A DNA stretch of 64,000 nucleotides from Amycolatopsis lurida. Lineage in GTDB: Bacteria > Actinomycetota > Actinomycetes > Mycobacteriales > Pseudonocardiaceae. The notes beneath the pieces were generated by a model. That model was not told the origin of the DNA. It did not search any database and worked only from the letters and a program-made list of their open reading frames with translations. The DNA lies in contig NZ_FNTA01000004.1 of assembly GCF_900105055.1 (NCBI RefSeq), positions 4,185,501-4,249,500 of the forward strand. The letters run 5' to 3'. A program made the translations under genes and the position numbers. Every line of letters begins with the position of its first letter. Within the stretch, counting starts at the first letter, position 1. Positions 47,677-55,728 of this stretch are shown one piece after another.

Positions 47677-49011
47677 ATGGCTGACAGGTACCAGCAGTTC
47701 ACGAAATCCCCGGTGGGGAAGTTCGTGGTGCCGAAGCTCGGCCTGCCGAATCCCGCCACGCTCCGCCGGTACAAGCCCGGCCAGCCCGCTCTCGAGGGTC
47801 CCGCACTTCTGGGCGCCGCGCCGGGCGGCCGTCTCGAAAAGGTGATCGAGGCGCAGCTGCACCGCGCGGGTGTCGAGGTCCTCTCGACGGCGGCCGACAA
47901 ACACGCCGCGCTCGTCTTCGACGCGACAGGCGTGAAGGACCCGAAGCAGCTTCGCGAGGTCTACAACTTCTTCCACCCGGTGATCCGGAGTGTTGGGCCG
48001 TCGGGCCGCGTCGTCGTCCTCGGGACGCCGCCGGAGCTGGCCGAAGGACACGAGCGGATCGCGCAGCGCGCGCTCGAAGGCTTCGTGCGCTCCGTCGGTA
48101 AGGAGCTGAAGCGCGGCGCGACCGCTCAGCTCGTGTACGTCGCCGAAGGTGCCGAAGAGGCCACTGAGTCCACGCTCCGGTTCCTGCTGTCGGCGAAGTC
48201 CGCCTTCGTCGACGCCCAGGTCATCCGCGTCGGCACCGAGACCAAGACCGCCTCCGCCCCGGCCGACTGGACGAAGCCTCTCGACGGCAAGGTCGCCCTG
48301 GTCACCGGCGCTTCCCGTGGTATCGGCGCGGCCATCGCCGAGGTGCTGGGCCGCGACGGCGCCCACGTCGTCGCGCTCGACATCCCCGCGCAGGGCGCGG
48401 ACCTGTCCAAAGTGGCCAACAAGGTCGGCGGCTCGTCGCTGCAGCTGGACATCACTGCCGCCGACGCGCCCGAGAAGCTCGCCGAGTACCTGACCACGCG
48501 CCACGGCGGCGTCGACATCGTCGTGCACAACGCGGGCATCACGCGGGACAAGACGCTCGGCAACATGACCGAAGGCGGCTGGGACTCGGTCATCGCGGTC
48601 AACCTCGCCTCGCAGCTCGCGGTGAACGAGAAGCTCGTGGCCGACAAGGTGCTGCACGAGAACGGCCGCATCATCGGTGTCTCCTCGATCGCCGGTATCG
48701 CGGGCAACGTCGGCCAGACCAACTACGCCACCAGCAAGGCGGGCGTCATCGGCATGGTGAACGACGGCGCGCCGAAGCTCGCCGAGTACGGCGGCACGAT
48801 CAACGCCGTCGCGCCCGGCTTCATCGAGACGAAGATGACCGCCGCCGTCCCGCTGTTCATCCGCGAGGCCGGGCGCAGGTTGTCCAGCCTCGGCCAGGGT
48901 GGGCTCCCGGTCGACGTCGCCGAGACGATCGCCTGGTACGCGAACCCGGCTTCGGCCGCGGTCAACGGCAACGTGGTCCGCGTCTGCGGCCAGGCACTGC
49001 TGGGGGCGTGA
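47677..49011 (+). CDS. High-molecular-weight 3-oxoacyl-ACP/CoA reductase (FabG4-like)
   Basis: A 444-residue protein with two Rossmann-like domains, as in mycobacterial FabG4. The N-terminal domain (1-200) lacks the Gly motif and is flavodoxin-like; the C-terminal domain has the cofactor motif TGASRGIG (about 215-222), NAG (about 289), catalytic Ser (IGVSSIAG), and YATSK. It reduces 3-oxoacyl thioesters, probably with NADH as known for FabG4. The ATG at 47677 follows GGGAGGCACGTA. Overlaps the HtdX-like start by the GTGA/ATG arrangement. Confidence 0.92.
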   Translation: MADRYQQFTKSPVGKFVVPKLGLPNPATLRRYKPGQPALEGPALLGAAPGGRLEKVIEAQLHRAGVEVLSTAADKHAALVFDATGVKDPKQLREVYNFFHPVIRSVGPSGRVVVLGTPPELAEGHERIAQRALEGFVRSVGKELKRGATAQLVYVAEGAEEATESTLRFLLSAKSAFVDAQVIRVGTETKTASAPADWTKPLDGKVALVTGASRGIGAAIAEVLGRDGAHVVALDIPAQGADLSKVANKVGGSSLQLDITAADAPEKLAEYLTTRHGGVDIVVHNAGITRDKTLGNMTEGGWDSVIAVNLASQLAVNEKLVADKVLHENGRIIGVSSIAGIAGNVGQTNYATSKAGVIGMVNDGAPKLAEYGGTINAVAPGFIETKMTAAVPLFIREAGRRLSSLGQGGLPVDVAETIAWYANPASAAVNGNVVRVCGQALLGA

Positions 49012-49013
49012 GC

Positions 49014-49859
49014 ATGGCCGTCAAGGAACTCCACGAGTCGCCGAGCCTGTCTTCGCTGTATCCCAAGGCGTTGCTCGGTTCGCTGCGCAAGAGTGGCGGG
49101 GACACGCTGCCGGGCACCGAGTTCGTCCGCGAGGGCGTCGTCGTCGATCCGGCGCACCTCGCCGCATACAACCAGGTGTGCGGATTCCGGCTGGACGACG
49201 TGCTCCCGGCGACGTACCCGCACATCCTCGCGTTCCCGCTGCAGATGGCGCTGATGACCGAGGCCGACTTCCCGTTCCCGTTGCTGGGCATGGTGCACGT
49301 CGCGAACCGGATCACCCAGCACCGGCAGCTGCGGCTCGACGAGTCGTTCACCCTGCGCGTGCGCGCCGAGGATCTGCGCCCGCACGAGAAGGGCAAGCAG
49401 TTCGACGTCGTCAGCGAACTGCTGGTCGGCGATAGTCCTGTGTGGACGGACGTCAGCACGTACCTGCGCCGCGGTGGCGGCAGCGGCGAGAAGACCGCGC
49501 GCGGTCAGCTCTCCCAGCCGACGGCCAACGCGATCTGGCACGTGCCCGGCGACATCGGCCGCCGCTACGCCGAGGTCTCCGGCGACCGCAACCCGATCCA
49601 CCTGCACCCGATCACCGCGAAGGCGTTCGGGTTCCCGTCCGCGATCGCGCACGGCATGTGGACGAAGGCGCACGCGCTCGCGGCGTTCGAGGGCAGGCTC
49701 CCGGAGGCGTTCGCCGTCGACGTCAAGTTCAAGCAGCCGGTCCTGCTGCCCGCCAAGGCCGCTTTCACCACCTGGAGTGAAGGCGACGGCTGGGCCTTCG
49801 AACTGTGGAACGCGCGCAAGCCGAAGCCGCACCTGGAGGGCTCAGTCGTCGCTCTCTGA
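49014..49859 (+). CDS. MaoC-family dehydratase (HtdX-like)
   Basis: A 281-residue double-hotdog protein. The N-terminal hotdog is degenerate and the C-terminal one (about 160-270) carries the hydratase-2 motif: Asp in SGDRNPIHLHP and His in GFPSAIAHGMW. It should hydrate/dehydrate 3-hydroxyacyl thioesters, giving with FabG4 and the thiolase a reductase/dehydratase/thiolase set for acyl-CoA chain modification. I use ATG 49014; GTG 49008 would overlap the preceding stop. Its last 18 bases overlap the TetR gene on the other strand. Confidence 0.9.
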   Translation: MAVKELHESPSLSSLYPKALLGSLRKSGGDTLPGTEFVREGVVVDPAHLAAYNQVCGFRLDDVLPATYPHILAFPLQMALMTEADFPFPLLGMVHVANRITQHRQLRLDESFTLRVRAEDLRPHEKGKQFDVVSELLVGDSPVWTDVSTYLRRGGGSGEKTARGQLSQPTANAIWHVPGDIGRRYAEVSGDRNPIHLHPITAKAFGFPSAIAHGMWTKAHALAAFEGRLPEAFAVDVKFKQPVLLPAKAAFTTWSEGDGWAFELWNARKPKPHLEGSVVAL

Positions 49860-50507
49860 CGGCTTCCAGATCTCGCCCTCGACGAGGTCGTTGAACCCCA
49901 GCCAGACCAGGTTCATCAGCCACGAGGCGAGCACGCCGTCGGAGACGTCGGGGTGGTCGAGGGCCCAGTCGGCCAGCGACTCGGCCGCCCCGACCAGCGC
50001 GGCGGACAGCCCGGCGCCGGAGAACTCAGCCTGTTCGGCGAGGCCCTTGCGGGTGCCGGCGGAGACGACCAGCGCGGCGACCAGCTCGATCGCGCGGGTG
50101 CGCATGTCGGTGATCTCCGCGGCGAAGGCACCGCCGACGGTCATGGCCTGGCGGTGCAGCACCGTCCAGGACTCGCGGTAGTCGGCGACGAACCGGTAGA
50201 ACGCCCGCAGGCCGTGCCAAAGCTGCATGTCGGGCGGCAGGTCGGGTTTGATCCCGTCCTGTACCGCCTCCAGCAGGCGGGTGGCTTCGCGGCGGATGCA
50301 CGCGCCGAAGAGGTCTTCCTTCGAGCCGAGATAGGTGTAGATCATCGGCTTGGACACGCCGGCGACCTCGGAGATCTCGTCCATCGACGCGGAGTGATAG
50401 CCGTAGCGCGAGAACACCGAGACCGCTGCGTCCAGGATCTGGCGTTCCCGCACCGCTCTCGGCAGCCTTTTGGCGCGTTCGGCGGGACGCGGTACTTCCT
50501 CGGACAC
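49842..50507 (-). CDS. TetR-family regulator of the lipid block
   Basis: A 221-residue TetR regulator. Helix-turn-helix at about 40-62 (SMDEISEVAGVSKPMIYTYLGSKEDLF) and a large C-terminal domain with a Trp-rich region (FVADYRESWTVLHRQAM). The GTG at 50507 follows GGGGAGGTCCTGA. It lies at the junction between the HtdX-like gene and the SCP2-like genes. The related dyads at 47618 and 50585 are its probable operators, with acyl-CoA as a plausible inducer (inference). Confidence 0.88.
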   Translation of the reverse strand: MSEEVPRPAERAKRLPRAVRERQILDAAVSVFSRYGYHSASMDEISEVAGVSKPMIYTYLGSKEDLFGACIRREATRLLEAVQDGIKPDLPPDMQLWHGLRAFYRFVADYRESWTVLHRQAMTVGGAFAAEITDMRTRAIELVAALVVSAGTRKGLAEQAEFSGAGLSAALVGAAESLADWALDHPDVSDGVLASWLMNLVWLGFNDLVEGEIWKPSESDD

Positions 50508-50584
50508 TCAGGACCTCCCCTTAGTTCGCGTAAGACGCTACCGGGCCACCACCGGCAAGGGTGATTTCGGCACGCTTGCCCGCC

Positions 50585-50606
50585 TACCTACTCGCGGGTA
50601 GCCTTA
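50585..50606. promoter_or_regulatory. Diverged copy of the 47618 dyad
   Basis: TACCTACT (50585-50592), CGCG, and GGTAGCCTTA (50597-50606) align with the perfect dyad at 47618-47639 (ACCTACT, GCG and GTAG shared in register). An additional 8-bp inverted repeat CGCCTACC / GGTAGGCG (50581-50588, 50613-50620) overlaps it. It lies in the divergent gap between the TetR and SCP2-like genes. Confidence 0.6.
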
Positions 50607-50634
50607 CGCTCGGGTAGGCGGAACTGGAGGGAAG

Positions 50635-51270
50635 ATGACCGAGATCGTGGGGCTGACCGGCCGCGCGCTGGTCGACGCGCTGGAACGGATCGAGCCGGAT
50701 TCGGCCGAAGCGCACTCTCTCGACGTCAACGAGGTCGCGGGCGCCATCGACCCGAAGGACCTCGGCAAGGACGACGTCCGGCGGCTGCTCACCGCGCTGG
50801 GCCGGCTCGCCGAGTCCGCGCCCGCGTTCGACCTCCGCAAGGTCGACCCGGTCCGGTTCGCGAACCTCGTCGCCCGTGCCTCGCGTACGCAACTCGAGAG
50901 CGTCGTCGCCGAGCGGCCGCTCCGGGAGCGCGTGCTGCGCGAGATCTTCGACCGCATGGGCGCCCACATCCGGCAGGACCGCGCGAAGACGCTGCACGCG
51001 GTGGTGCACTGGCGGCTGTCCGGCGGCACCGGCGACGGCGGGTATGACCGCTACGAGACGGTGATCTCGCACGGCGAGTGCACTGTCGACCGGGACATGC
51101 GGGAGAAGCCGAGGGTGACGATCACGATCGCGCCCGTCGATTTCTTCCGGCTCATCACCCACCAGGCGACGCCCGCTGTGCTATTCGTCACGGGAAAGAT
51201 CAAAGTAAAAGGTGACCTGGCATTCGCGGCCGGTCTGATCGGTTTCTTCGACCTGCCGAAACCGGCCTGA
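50635..51270 (+). CDS. SCP2 sterol-binding-domain-like protein (copy 1)
   Basis: A 211-residue protein. Residues about 110-208 look like a SCP2/sterol-carrier lipid-binding domain: VHWRLSGG..GYDRYETVISHGECTV, then PVDFFRLITHQATPAVLFVTGKIKVKGDLAFAAGLIGFFDLPKP. An N-terminal helical part (1-105) is shared with the next gene. Non-enzymatic lipid binding or transfer is the family role. ATG 50635 follows CTGGAGGGAAG. Located downstream of a TetR operator candidate. Confidence 0.8.
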   Translation: MTEIVGLTGRALVDALERIEPDSAEAHSLDVNEVAGAIDPKDLGKDDVRRLLTALGRLAESAPAFDLRKVDPVRFANLVARASRTQLESVVAERPLRERVLREIFDRMGAHIRQDRAKTLHAVVHWRLSGGTGDGGYDRYETVISHGECTVDRDMREKPRVTITIAPVDFFRLITHQATPAVLFVTGKIKVKGDLAFAAGLIGFFDLPKPA

Positions 51271-51299
51271 ACCCGGTCGAGCAGATACACTTCCGTGCC

Positions 51300-51947
51300 G
51301 TGCCACGAAATTCTCCGAACCGGCGCTGGCGGGACAAGGTACGCCTTTCCCGCCCGCCGAGGACGCACAAAACGCGCACCGGTGGCGAGCACGTCGTCAA
51401 CGCCTTCGCGGAGAAACTCGAGCTCACCAAACTGAGCCCCGAGCAGTTCACCCAGGTGCTGGAAACCCTGCACATGCTGGGCGAAACCGGCGCGGGCATC
51501 GAGCTGAGCTCACTGGAGACCGAGGTGCTCGTCGACGTCGTGCAACGCGCGTCGCGGGAACAGCTCAAGGCCATCGCCGATCATCCGGAACTGCGTTCGG
51601 TTTTCCTCGACGAGATTTTCCGCAGAATGTCCGACCATTTCGTTCCCGAACGCGCGCGGCATGTCGACTTCGTCGTCGCGTGGCGTTTCACCGACGGTGA
51701 CGGAGAAGACGGTTTCGATCGTTTTCAAACGGTCATCGAAGACGGCGTCTGCGTTTCCAGCACCGATCTCGCGCGCACTCCGGACACCACCATCACGCTG
51801 TCCGTCGACGACTTCATCCGCATGGCCACCGGCAACGCGGCGGTGGCGGCGATGTTCGTGACCGGCAAGGTGAAGGTCAAGGGCGAGTACGCGCCGGCGG
51901 TGCGGTTCAGCGGGTACTTCGACATTCCGAAGCCGAGCGGGAGTTAG
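51300..51947 (+). CDS. SCP2 sterol-binding-domain-like protein (copy 2)
   Basis: A 215-residue paralogue of the preceding protein. Shared blocks are VDVVQRASREQLKAIADHPELRSVFLDEIFRRM versus LVARASRTQLESVVAERPLRERVLREIFDRM (aligned in register) and LFVTGK(I/V)KVKG...FFDLPKP/YFDIPKP. It has a 30-residue basic N-terminal extension (RNSPNRRWRDKVRLSRPPR) not found in copy 1. GTG 51300 is the only good start; 29 bases separate the genes. Tandem duplication followed by divergence is the likely origin. Confidence 0.78.
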   Translation: MPRNSPNRRWRDKVRLSRPPRTHKTRTGGEHVVNAFAEKLELTKLSPEQFTQVLETLHMLGETGAGIELSSLETEVLVDVVQRASREQLKAIADHPELRSVFLDEIFRRMSDHFVPERARHVDFVVAWRFTDGDGEDGFDRFQTVIEDGVCVSSTDLARTPDTTITLSVDDFIRMATGNAAVAAMFVTGKVKVKGEYAPAVRFSGYFDIPKPSGS

Positions 51948-51965
51948 CGTCGGTCGCTGTCTGGT

Positions 51966-51988
51966 GTCCCCAATGTCGCATTGGGGAC
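51966..51988. repeat. Inverted repeat, family A (short form)
   Basis: GTCCCCAATG (51966-51975) pairs exactly with CATTGGGGAC (51979-51988) around TCG. It shares CCCAATGTCGCAT with 3255-3267, but here the two halves are brought together into one compact hairpin between convergent genes. Confidence 0.8.
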
Positions 51989-51996
51989 CCGGGGCT

Positions 51997-52479
51997 CTAG
52001 CCCTCGATGATGCGGCCCTCGATCACCGGCGGCTGCTTCTTGGCGGCCTCCGCGGGCGGCGTGTCCACGACGACCTCGCTGTCCACGACCATCACCGGCC
52101 CGCGCGTGCGGTTGGCGAACTTGACCGCCCGGCGCGCCATGCGCTTCTGCCAGACCTTCCGCGCGACACTCCGCGTCGGCGGCAGGATGAACAGCAGGCC
52201 GATGACGTCGCTGACGAAACCGGGCAGCAGGATCAGCAGGCCGCCGAGCCCGATCAGCATCCCGTCGGTGAGTTCCTTCTCCGCGTCGGCCGGTCGGCCG
52301 AGCCGCGCGGACTCGGCGAACGCACGGAAGGCGCGACCGCCTTCACGGCGCGCGAGCCAGGAGCCGACGAACGCGCCGGCGAAGAGCAGCGCGATCGTGC
52401 CGAGGACGCCAACGGCCGAGCCCACCGCCCACACGGCGGCGATCTCGGCGACGACATAGAGCAGGAACGCGACAGCCAT
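51997..52479 (-). CDS. FxsA family membrane protein
   Basis: A 160-residue FxsA protein: three or four helices in the first 110 residues (AFLLYVVAEIAAVWAVGSAVGVLGTIALLF; GLGGLLILLPGFVSDVIGLLFILPP), with the family's GSWLARREGGRA and LPGFVSDxIGLLFILPPTR motifs. The soluble tail ends with PPVIEGRIIEG, resembling the usual IEGE tail. In E. coli FxsA affects phage exclusion; the actinobacterial role is unknown. ATG 52479 chosen; the upstream frame is not conserved. Confidence 0.9.
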   Translation of the reverse strand: MAVAFLLYVVAEIAAVWAVGSAVGVLGTIALLFAGAFVGSWLARREGGRAFRAFAESARLGRPADAEKELTDGMLIGLGGLLILLPGFVSDVIGLLFILPPTRSVARKVWQKRMARRAVKFANRTRGPVMVVDSEVVVDTPPAEAAKKQPPVIEGRIIEG

Positions 52480-52537
52480 ACTCGGACAACGTACGGCTTG
52501 CCCGTTTTGCTCCCAACCCCCGATACGGTGACCTGGG

Positions 52538-53038
52538 TCAACCGATCCGGCGCAGGAACTCCTCCGCGTCACGCGGCCTGGTCAGCACGATCCGCCGAGC
52601 GTGCGCCCCCTGTTCCGCCAGCCGCCGCGCCGTCCGTTCCCGGTGGTCCTTCGGCCAGCGCCAGACGTAGGAGTAGAACTCCCGGTCGAAGTGCTCGGGG
52701 CAGCCGGGCGCCTGCTTGTCCTGCCCGTACTCGCGCAGGCACCGCACCAGCACCCGCCGGAGGCAGACGCGTCGCGGGTAGTCGAGGAAGACGATCGTGT
52801 CCGCTCGCGGGAGCCGGAGATGCATCGACGCTCCGTAGTTCCCGTCGATCACCCAGGAGTCGGACGCGAGGATCTTCTCCTGCGCGGCGTGGAACTCGAC
52901 ATCCGGCGCCGGTGTCCACCCCGGCCGCCAGTAGAGCCGGTCGAGATGGGTGACCGGCAGGCCGAGCGCGGCGCCGAGCCGTCGCGAGAACGTCGACTTC
53001 CCGGCGCCGCTGCACCCGACGACCATGATCCGCCGCAT
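52538..53038 (-). CDS. P-loop nucleotide kinase-like protein (FlaR/topology modulation family)
   Basis: A 166-residue adenylate-kinase-like P-loop protein with Walker A GCSGAGKST (8-16), a YW.PGWTP loop near LDRLYWRPGW, the WVIDGNYGAS segment and a lid-like YVWRWPKDHRERT stretch. Annotated relatives are called DNA topology modulation proteins or FlaR-like kinases, though the substrate is unknown. It begins two bases after the ABC transporter stop, as the third gene of the TetR-ABC operon. Confidence 0.85.
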   Translation of the reverse strand: MRRIMVVGCSGAGKSTFSRRLGAALGLPVTHLDRLYWRPGWTPAPDVEFHAAQEKILASDSWVIDGNYGASMHLRLPRADTIVFLDYPRRVCLRRVLVRCLREYGQDKQAPGCPEHFDREFYSYVWRWPKDHRERTARRLAEQGAHARRIVLTRPRDAEEFLRRIG

Positions 53039-53040
53039 CG

Positions 53041-55014
53041 TCAGGCCTCGTCGAGGTACGCGGCGGCCTGCAACGTGAACAGCTCGGCATAGCCCGCCTT
53101 CGCCGCCATCAGCTCGTCGTGTGTCCCGTATTCGGCGACCTTTCCGTGCTCCAGCAACAAAATCCGCTCCGCCTGCCGGACGGTGGAGAACCGGTGCGAG
53201 ATGTACAGCGTCGTGCGCCCCTCCGAAAGCTCCCGCAGCCTTGAGAAGAGGTCGTGCTCGGCCCGCGCGTCCAGCGCGGATGTCGGTTCGTCGAGGATCA
53301 GGATCGGCGCTTCCCGCAGGAACGCCCTGGACAGCGCGATCTTCTGCCATTCGCCACCGGACAGGCTGACGCCCTGGTCGAACCAGCGGCCGAGCGGGGT
53401 GTCGTAGCCGCTGGGCAGGCGCTCGATCCGCTCGTCGGCACCGGCCCGTTTCGCCGATGTCTCGATCCGCTCCCGGTCGACGAGATGCGTCAGGTCGCCG
53501 AGCCCGATGTTCTCGGCCGCGGTGCCCTGATACGTCACGTAGTCCTGGAACATCGCGCTGATCCGCCGCCGCAGTTCGACCGGGTCGTACTCGCGGATGT
53601 CGACGTCGTCGAGCAGGATCCGCCCGCCCGTCGGGTCGTACAGCCGGCACAGCAGTTTGAACAGTGTCGACTTCCCGGCGCCGTTGCGGCCGACGACGGC
53701 GACCGTCTCGCCCGGCCGGATCTCGAAGCTCACGCCGTCGAGAGCGGGGTCGGCCGCCCCGGGATAGGTGAAGGACACTTCTTCGAACCGGATGTGTCCC
53801 TCCACAGTGGACGGAAGAGGGCGCGGCTCCGGTGGCGCGACGATCTCCGGTTTCGTCCCGAGGAACCGATACAGCGTGTCGAGGTAGAGATTGTTCTCGT
53901 ACATCCCGGAAAACGCGGTGAACAACCCTTGGACGGACGTCTGCACCGACGCCGCGGCGGCCGTGTACAGCGCCAGATCGCCGAGGGTGAGCCTGCCGCC
54001 GACGGCCTCCAGCGCGATGTACAGCGCGATCGCGGAGCCCGCGGCGGTGCTGAGGAGGCCCCACGACGTCGAGCTGACGCTGCGCTTTCGGGTCAGTGTG
54101 CGCTGCCGGTCGTAGAAGACCTGGCCGAGCCGCTGGAACCGGTCGACGAAGTACGGGCCGAGCCCGAACAGCTTGGTCTCCTTGGCGTACGTGTCCGTGG
54201 TGACCAAAGAGGACAGATAGTCCATCCGCCGTTTCAGCGGGGACATCATCACCGTCAACCAGAACGCGCGGGCGCCGTACTTCGACTGGGAGATGAACGC
54301 GGGGATCGGTGCCACGAGCGCGACGAGCGCCAGCAGCGGGCTGATCGAGACGAGCAGTGCGATCATGCTGCCGAAGGTGATCGACGTCCGGAGCAGGCCC
54401 AGTGCCGAGTTCATCATCGACAGCGGCCGCGTCGGCGCCTCCTGCGCGGCTTGGCGCAGCATGTCGTAGGACGCGGAACCCTCGAAGTACGAAAGGTGCA
54501 GTTTGCTCGCGTGGTCCATCACCTGGTGGCGGATGGTCAGCGTCATCCGTTCCTGCAGCAGGGATTGGCCGTAGGTGGTCAGCGCCTGCGAAATCGCGGT
54601 GAGCACGAGGATGCCGAACTGGAAGAGGGCGACACCGACGATCGCGCTCTTCGTCCCGTGCCCTTGGATCGCCGCGACCACCGAATCGATCAGCAGCTTC
54701 GCGACGTACGCGGTCGCCGTCGGGAGGAGGCCGGAAAGCAGCGTCACCAGGGTGATCACGATGGTCAGCACCGGGCTTGCCTGCCAGGTCAGCTTCGCGA
54801 CCTTCGGCAGGCCGCGGACCGTGCCCGCGACGTTGACCCACATGCGGTTGAGCCGGGACTTCAGGTCTTTCGGGAGGGCTTCGGGTTCGGGCTCCGGGAT
54901 GTCGACCGGGCCGGTCAGGCCGCTGTCGGGCACCGTCGACGGCGGACGGCGCCGCCTGCCGCCGCGGGCCATGAACAGTTCCAGGCCGCCTCCCCCGCCG
55001 GGCGGGCCGATCAC
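53041..55014 (-). CDS. ABC exporter half-transporter (TMD-NBD fusion)
   Basis: A 657-residue half transporter. An N-terminal Gly/Arg-rich, Pro-rich leader (1-60) precedes six transmembrane helices (about 85-380; KLTWQASPVLTIVITLVTLLSG begins the first). The nucleotide-binding domain (about 410-640) has Walker A GRNGAGKS, signature SLSGGEWQKIA, Walker B ILILDEPTSALD and switch SHRFSTVR. It exports lipids, peptides or drugs as a homo- or heterodimer; no partner half-transporter is nearby, so a homodimer is likely. It overlaps the TetR stop by four bases. Confidence 0.92.
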   Translation of the reverse strand: MIGPPGGGGGLELFMARGGRRRRPPSTVPDSGLTGPVDIPEPEPEALPKDLKSRLNRMWVNVAGTVRGLPKVAKLTWQASPVLTIVITLVTLLSGLLPTATAYVAKLLIDSVVAAIQGHGTKSAIVGVALFQFGILVLTAISQALTTYGQSLLQERMTLTIRHQVMDHASKLHLSYFEGSASYDMLRQAAQEAPTRPLSMMNSALGLLRTSITFGSMIALLVSISPLLALVALVAPIPAFISQSKYGARAFWLTVMMSPLKRRMDYLSSLVTTDTYAKETKLFGLGPYFVDRFQRLGQVFYDRQRTLTRKRSVSSTSWGLLSTAAGSAIALYIALEAVGGRLTLGDLALYTAAAASVQTSVQGLFTAFSGMYENNLYLDTLYRFLGTKPEIVAPPEPRPLPSTVEGHIRFEEVSFTYPGAADPALDGVSFEIRPGETVAVVGRNGAGKSTLFKLLCRLYDPTGGRILLDDVDIREYDPVELRRRISAMFQDYVTYQGTAAENIGLGDLTHLVDRERIETSAKRAGADERIERLPSGYDTPLGRWFDQGVSLSGGEWQKIALSRAFLREAPILILDEPTSALDARAEHDLFSRLRELSEGRTTLYISHRFSTVRQAERILLLEHGKVAEYGTHDELMAAKAGYAELFTLQAAAYLDEA

Positions 55015-55616
55015 GCGGCCGCCAAGGCGCCGTTGAGGAACACGTCGACGAGTTCCATCGTGGTGGATTCGTCGCCGGTTTCACCGAACCGGATCCGGCC
55101 GCTGAACAGCAACGACAGGAAGAGCGCCGCGGACTGCGCCGGCGGCAGGCGGAGCCGGTCCTTCTCCGGTTCGAACAGCTCGGCCATGGCGTCGCGCATG
55201 GCGCTCATCGACTCCTTGCGCCTGTCCCTGCGGTCGCCGTGGCGATGTTCCGGCCGCTTGCCGGAGCCGTGCATGACCGCCATGAGCGCGCCCATGCGCT
55301 GAAGGTGCGCGCTCAGCGCGTCGGCCGCTTCGACGAGCCTGTCGTCGAGGGGCTGGTCGAGGTCGATGACCGCGATCGCGTCGAGTGCCTGGTCGGGTTT
55401 CAGCGCTTCGGCGAAGCAGGTGGCGAACAGTTCGTCCTTGTCCTTGAACACGCGGAAGACCGTGCCCTCGCCGATGCCTGCGGCGCGTGCGATCTGGCTC
55501 GACGTGACACCGGCGCCGTGTTCCACCAGCAAGGGCAGCACGGACTGGACGATCATCCGGCGCCGCTCGTCGGCGCTCATCCCCGGCGCTCTCCGCCGGG
55601 CGGTGGTCTCTGTCAT
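55011..55616 (-). CDS. TetR-family repressor of the ABC exporter operon
   Basis: A 201-residue TetR regulator with helix-turn-helix at about 37-60 (TSSQIARAAGIGEGTVFRVFKDKDELF). The C-terminal domain is about 70-195 (LSAHLQRMGALMAVMHG). Its gene is first in the operon TetR-ABC-kinase (translation overlap 55011-55014). An almost perfect operator dyad lies 13 bases upstream of its ATG, so it very likely represses its own operon; the inducer would be a substrate of the exporter (inference). Confidence 0.92.
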   Translation of the reverse strand: MTETTARRRAPGMSADERRRMIVQSVLPLLVEHGAGVTSSQIARAAGIGEGTVFRVFKDKDELFATCFAEALKPDQALDAIAVIDLDQPLDDRLVEAADALSAHLQRMGALMAVMHGSGKRPEHRHGDRRDRRKESMSAMRDAMAELFEPEKDRLRLPPAQSAALFLSLLFSGRIRFGETGDESTTMELVDVFLNGALAAA

Positions 55617-55628
55617 GCGTCCAGCCTA

Positions 55629-55650
55629 ACGGAGTGAGCACTCACTCCGT
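55629..55650. promoter_or_regulatory. TetR operator dyad, 10-bp perfect arms
   Basis: ACGGAGTGAG (55629-55638) and CTCACTCCGT (55641-55650) are exact complements around CA, directly upstream of the TetR start codon at 55616. Confidence 0.85.
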
Positions 55651-55667
55651 CAAACGAATAAGCTGAA

Positions 55668-55722
55668 GCGCGTGAAGGCCCCCTTCCCTCGGCTCAGCCG
55701 AGGGAAGGGGGCCTTCACGCGC
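55668..55722. repeat. Perfect 55-bp palindrome (27-bp arms, 1-base centre)
   Basis: The left arm 55668-55694 and right arm 55696-55722 are exact complements, centred on C55695; the arm reads GCGCGTGAAGGCCCCCTTCC then CTCGGCT. It lies seven bases after the bkdC stop (reading on the minus strand) and upstream of the TetR promoter region. A terminator function is likely; the length is far more than needed. Confidence 0.85.
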
Positions 55723-55728
55723 GAAACG

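Noticed and set aside
53254..55302. Long plus-strand open frame opposite the ABC half-transporter
   Set aside because: Low-complexity shadow (many R, D, Q, H, V) of a gene with complete ABC motifs on the other strand.
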